From Paracoccaceae bacterium (GTDB lineage Bacteria > Pseudomonadota > Alphaproteobacteria > Rhodobacterales > Rhodobacteraceae), in NCBI GenBank assembly GCA_003545125.1, contig DQCI01000163.1, positions 1 through 5,858 of the forward strand: a stretch of 5,858 bases of DNA, read 5' to 3'. Each line of letters opens with the position of its first letter. Position 1 is the stretch's first letter. The position numbers and the translations under genes were made by a program. This document shows positions 5,071 through 5,858 of this stretch, piece after piece. The notes below the pieces were generated by a model. It searched no databases. It was not told where the DNA came from and saw nothing but the letters and a program-made list of their open reading frames with translations.

Positions 5071-5858
5071 ATGATACGAAAACTGATCGCATCGGCCGCC
5101 GTCGCGGCCTTCGCCACCGGCGCGTTTGCCGATGGCCACGCGGACCTCCTGGGCATGAGCTGGGACGACATCGTCGCCCAGGCCAAGGAAGAAGGTGAAG
5201 TCAGCTGGTTCGTTTGGTACTTCCAACCGCGCTACCGCGAGGTCGCCGAGGCCTTCACCGAGGAATACGGCATCAAGGTTGTGATCCCCGAGGGCACCCA
5301 CGAGGGCAATATCGAGAAGTTCCTCGCCGAACGGAAACGCGACACCGGCGACATCGACGTACTGGCGATGGGGACGGACCGCATCGATCTGTTCGACCCG
5401 ACCGAGTTGGCGCTTGGGCCGCTTGGCGACGTCCTGCCCGAAGCCCCGAACATGCGCACCGAACTCGGCGGTCATGACGGGATGCACTATGCCTACGGCT
5501 ATTGGGGCAACCAGACCGGCATCGCCTATGACCCTGAAAAGATCTCGGACGAAGAGCTTCCCCAGTCGGTCGACGACTTCGCGAAATTCTTCACCGAGCG
5601 TCCCGGCGAGTTTGGCTTCAACTATGAAAACGGCGGCTCCGGCCCGTCCTTCCATCAGAATATCACGCGCAACATCATCGGCGCCGAGATGGACGCGTGG
5701 TTGAGCGGCGAGGTGACCGAAGACCGCATGGCGGCGCTGCAGCCGTCCTGGGATTGGTTCCTCGAAAACTCCGACGGCTATGTCATCACCGCCTCGAATA
5801 CCGACAGCCTGCAGCGGCTCTCGGGCAGCGAGTTCACGATGGTCGCGGGCTGGGAAGA
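5071..5858 (+). CDS. Periplasmic solute-binding protein of the ABC importer (partial, C-terminus missing)
   Basis: 262 residues are present and the frame is open to the window end; family members usually have about 340-400. The N-terminus is a classical Sec signal peptide: MIRK, then an Ala-rich core, then likely cleavage after A-F-A at residue 20 before DGHAD. There is no lipobox cysteine, so the mature protein should be soluble in the periplasm. The mature part has the two-lobed family 1/PotD-like architecture: a first strand EVSWFVWYF (43-51), a YGIKVV segment (66-71) and GDIDVLAMG (93-101). A hinge-type YGYWGNQTGIAYDPEKI stretch lies at 142-158, and AGWE at the cut end. The overall pattern resembles the PotD and YnjB-type binding proteins. 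Aromatic residues W46, W49, Y50, F51 and Y142-W145 are candidates for the binding cleft. It delivers the substrate to the two permeases; the ligand is not identifiable. Confidence 0.93.
   Translation, partial: MIRKLIASAAVAAFATGAFADGHADLLGMSWDDIVAQAKEEGEVSWFVWYFQPRYREVAEAFTEEYGIKVVIPEGTHEGNIEKFLAERKRDTGDIDVLAMGTDRIDLFDPTELALGPLGDVLPEAPNMRTELGGHDGMHYAYGYWGNQTGIAYDPEKISDEELPQSVDDFAKFFTERPGEFGFNYENGGSGPSFHQNITRNIIGAEMDAWLSGEVTEDRMAALQPSWDWFLENSDGYVITASNTDSLQRLSGSEFTMVAGWE

Noticed and set aside
4909..5655. Minus-strand open frame of 248 codons opposite the second permease end and the binding protein gene
   Set aside because: It crosses two real plus-strand genes and shows no recognisable domain. 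The plus strand carries a clear signal peptide and binding-protein pattern.

Overview
The window is GC-rich, densely coding DNA. Codon choice is strongly GC-biased, neighbouring genes overlap by a few bases, and the lipid-free signal peptide has the A-F-A/D-G-H-A-D cleavage region common in solute-binding proteins of marine Rhodobacterales. It is most likely a chromosomal or large-plasmid segment of an alphaproteobacterium of the Roseobacter/Rhodobacteraceae type. This placement is inference from style, not from a marker gene. No mobile element, RNA gene, CRISPR array or origin is visible.

The layout is two divergent transcription units sharing a 219-base control region (2044-2262). On the minus strand, reading leftwards, is an alkaline-phosphatase-superfamily phosphodiesterase/pyrophosphatase (613-2043). 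It is followed after 70 bases by a class III cyclic-nucleotide/glycerophosphodiester-type metallophosphoesterase (1-542, C-terminus cut by the window edge). On the plus strand is a compact four-gene ABC importer of the polyamine/opine/phosphonate/iron type: ATPase (2263-3306), first permease (3303-4163, 4-base overlap), second permease (4157-5038, 7-base overlap), and a periplasmic solute-binding protein (5071 to beyond the window end).

The two phosphoesterases belong to unrelated folds. Both keep the metal ligands that can be seen, and both lack a signal peptide, so both should act in the cytoplasm. Paired with an importer of the family that includes the 2-aminoethylphosphonate and polyamine transporters, the simplest model is a scavenging module. 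In that model an intact organophosphate, probably a phosphodiester or a phosphonate-like compound, is bound in the periplasm, imported, and hydrolysed inside by one or both enzymes. The substrate cannot be read from the sequence.

The divergent control region holds two perfect 7-bp inverted repeats (2100-2118 and 2202-2223) that look like operators. The first also fits a sigma-54 -24/-12 element on the plus strand and overlaps a weak sigma-70-like match facing the hydrolase genes. No regulator gene lies within the window and no obvious Pho box was seen.
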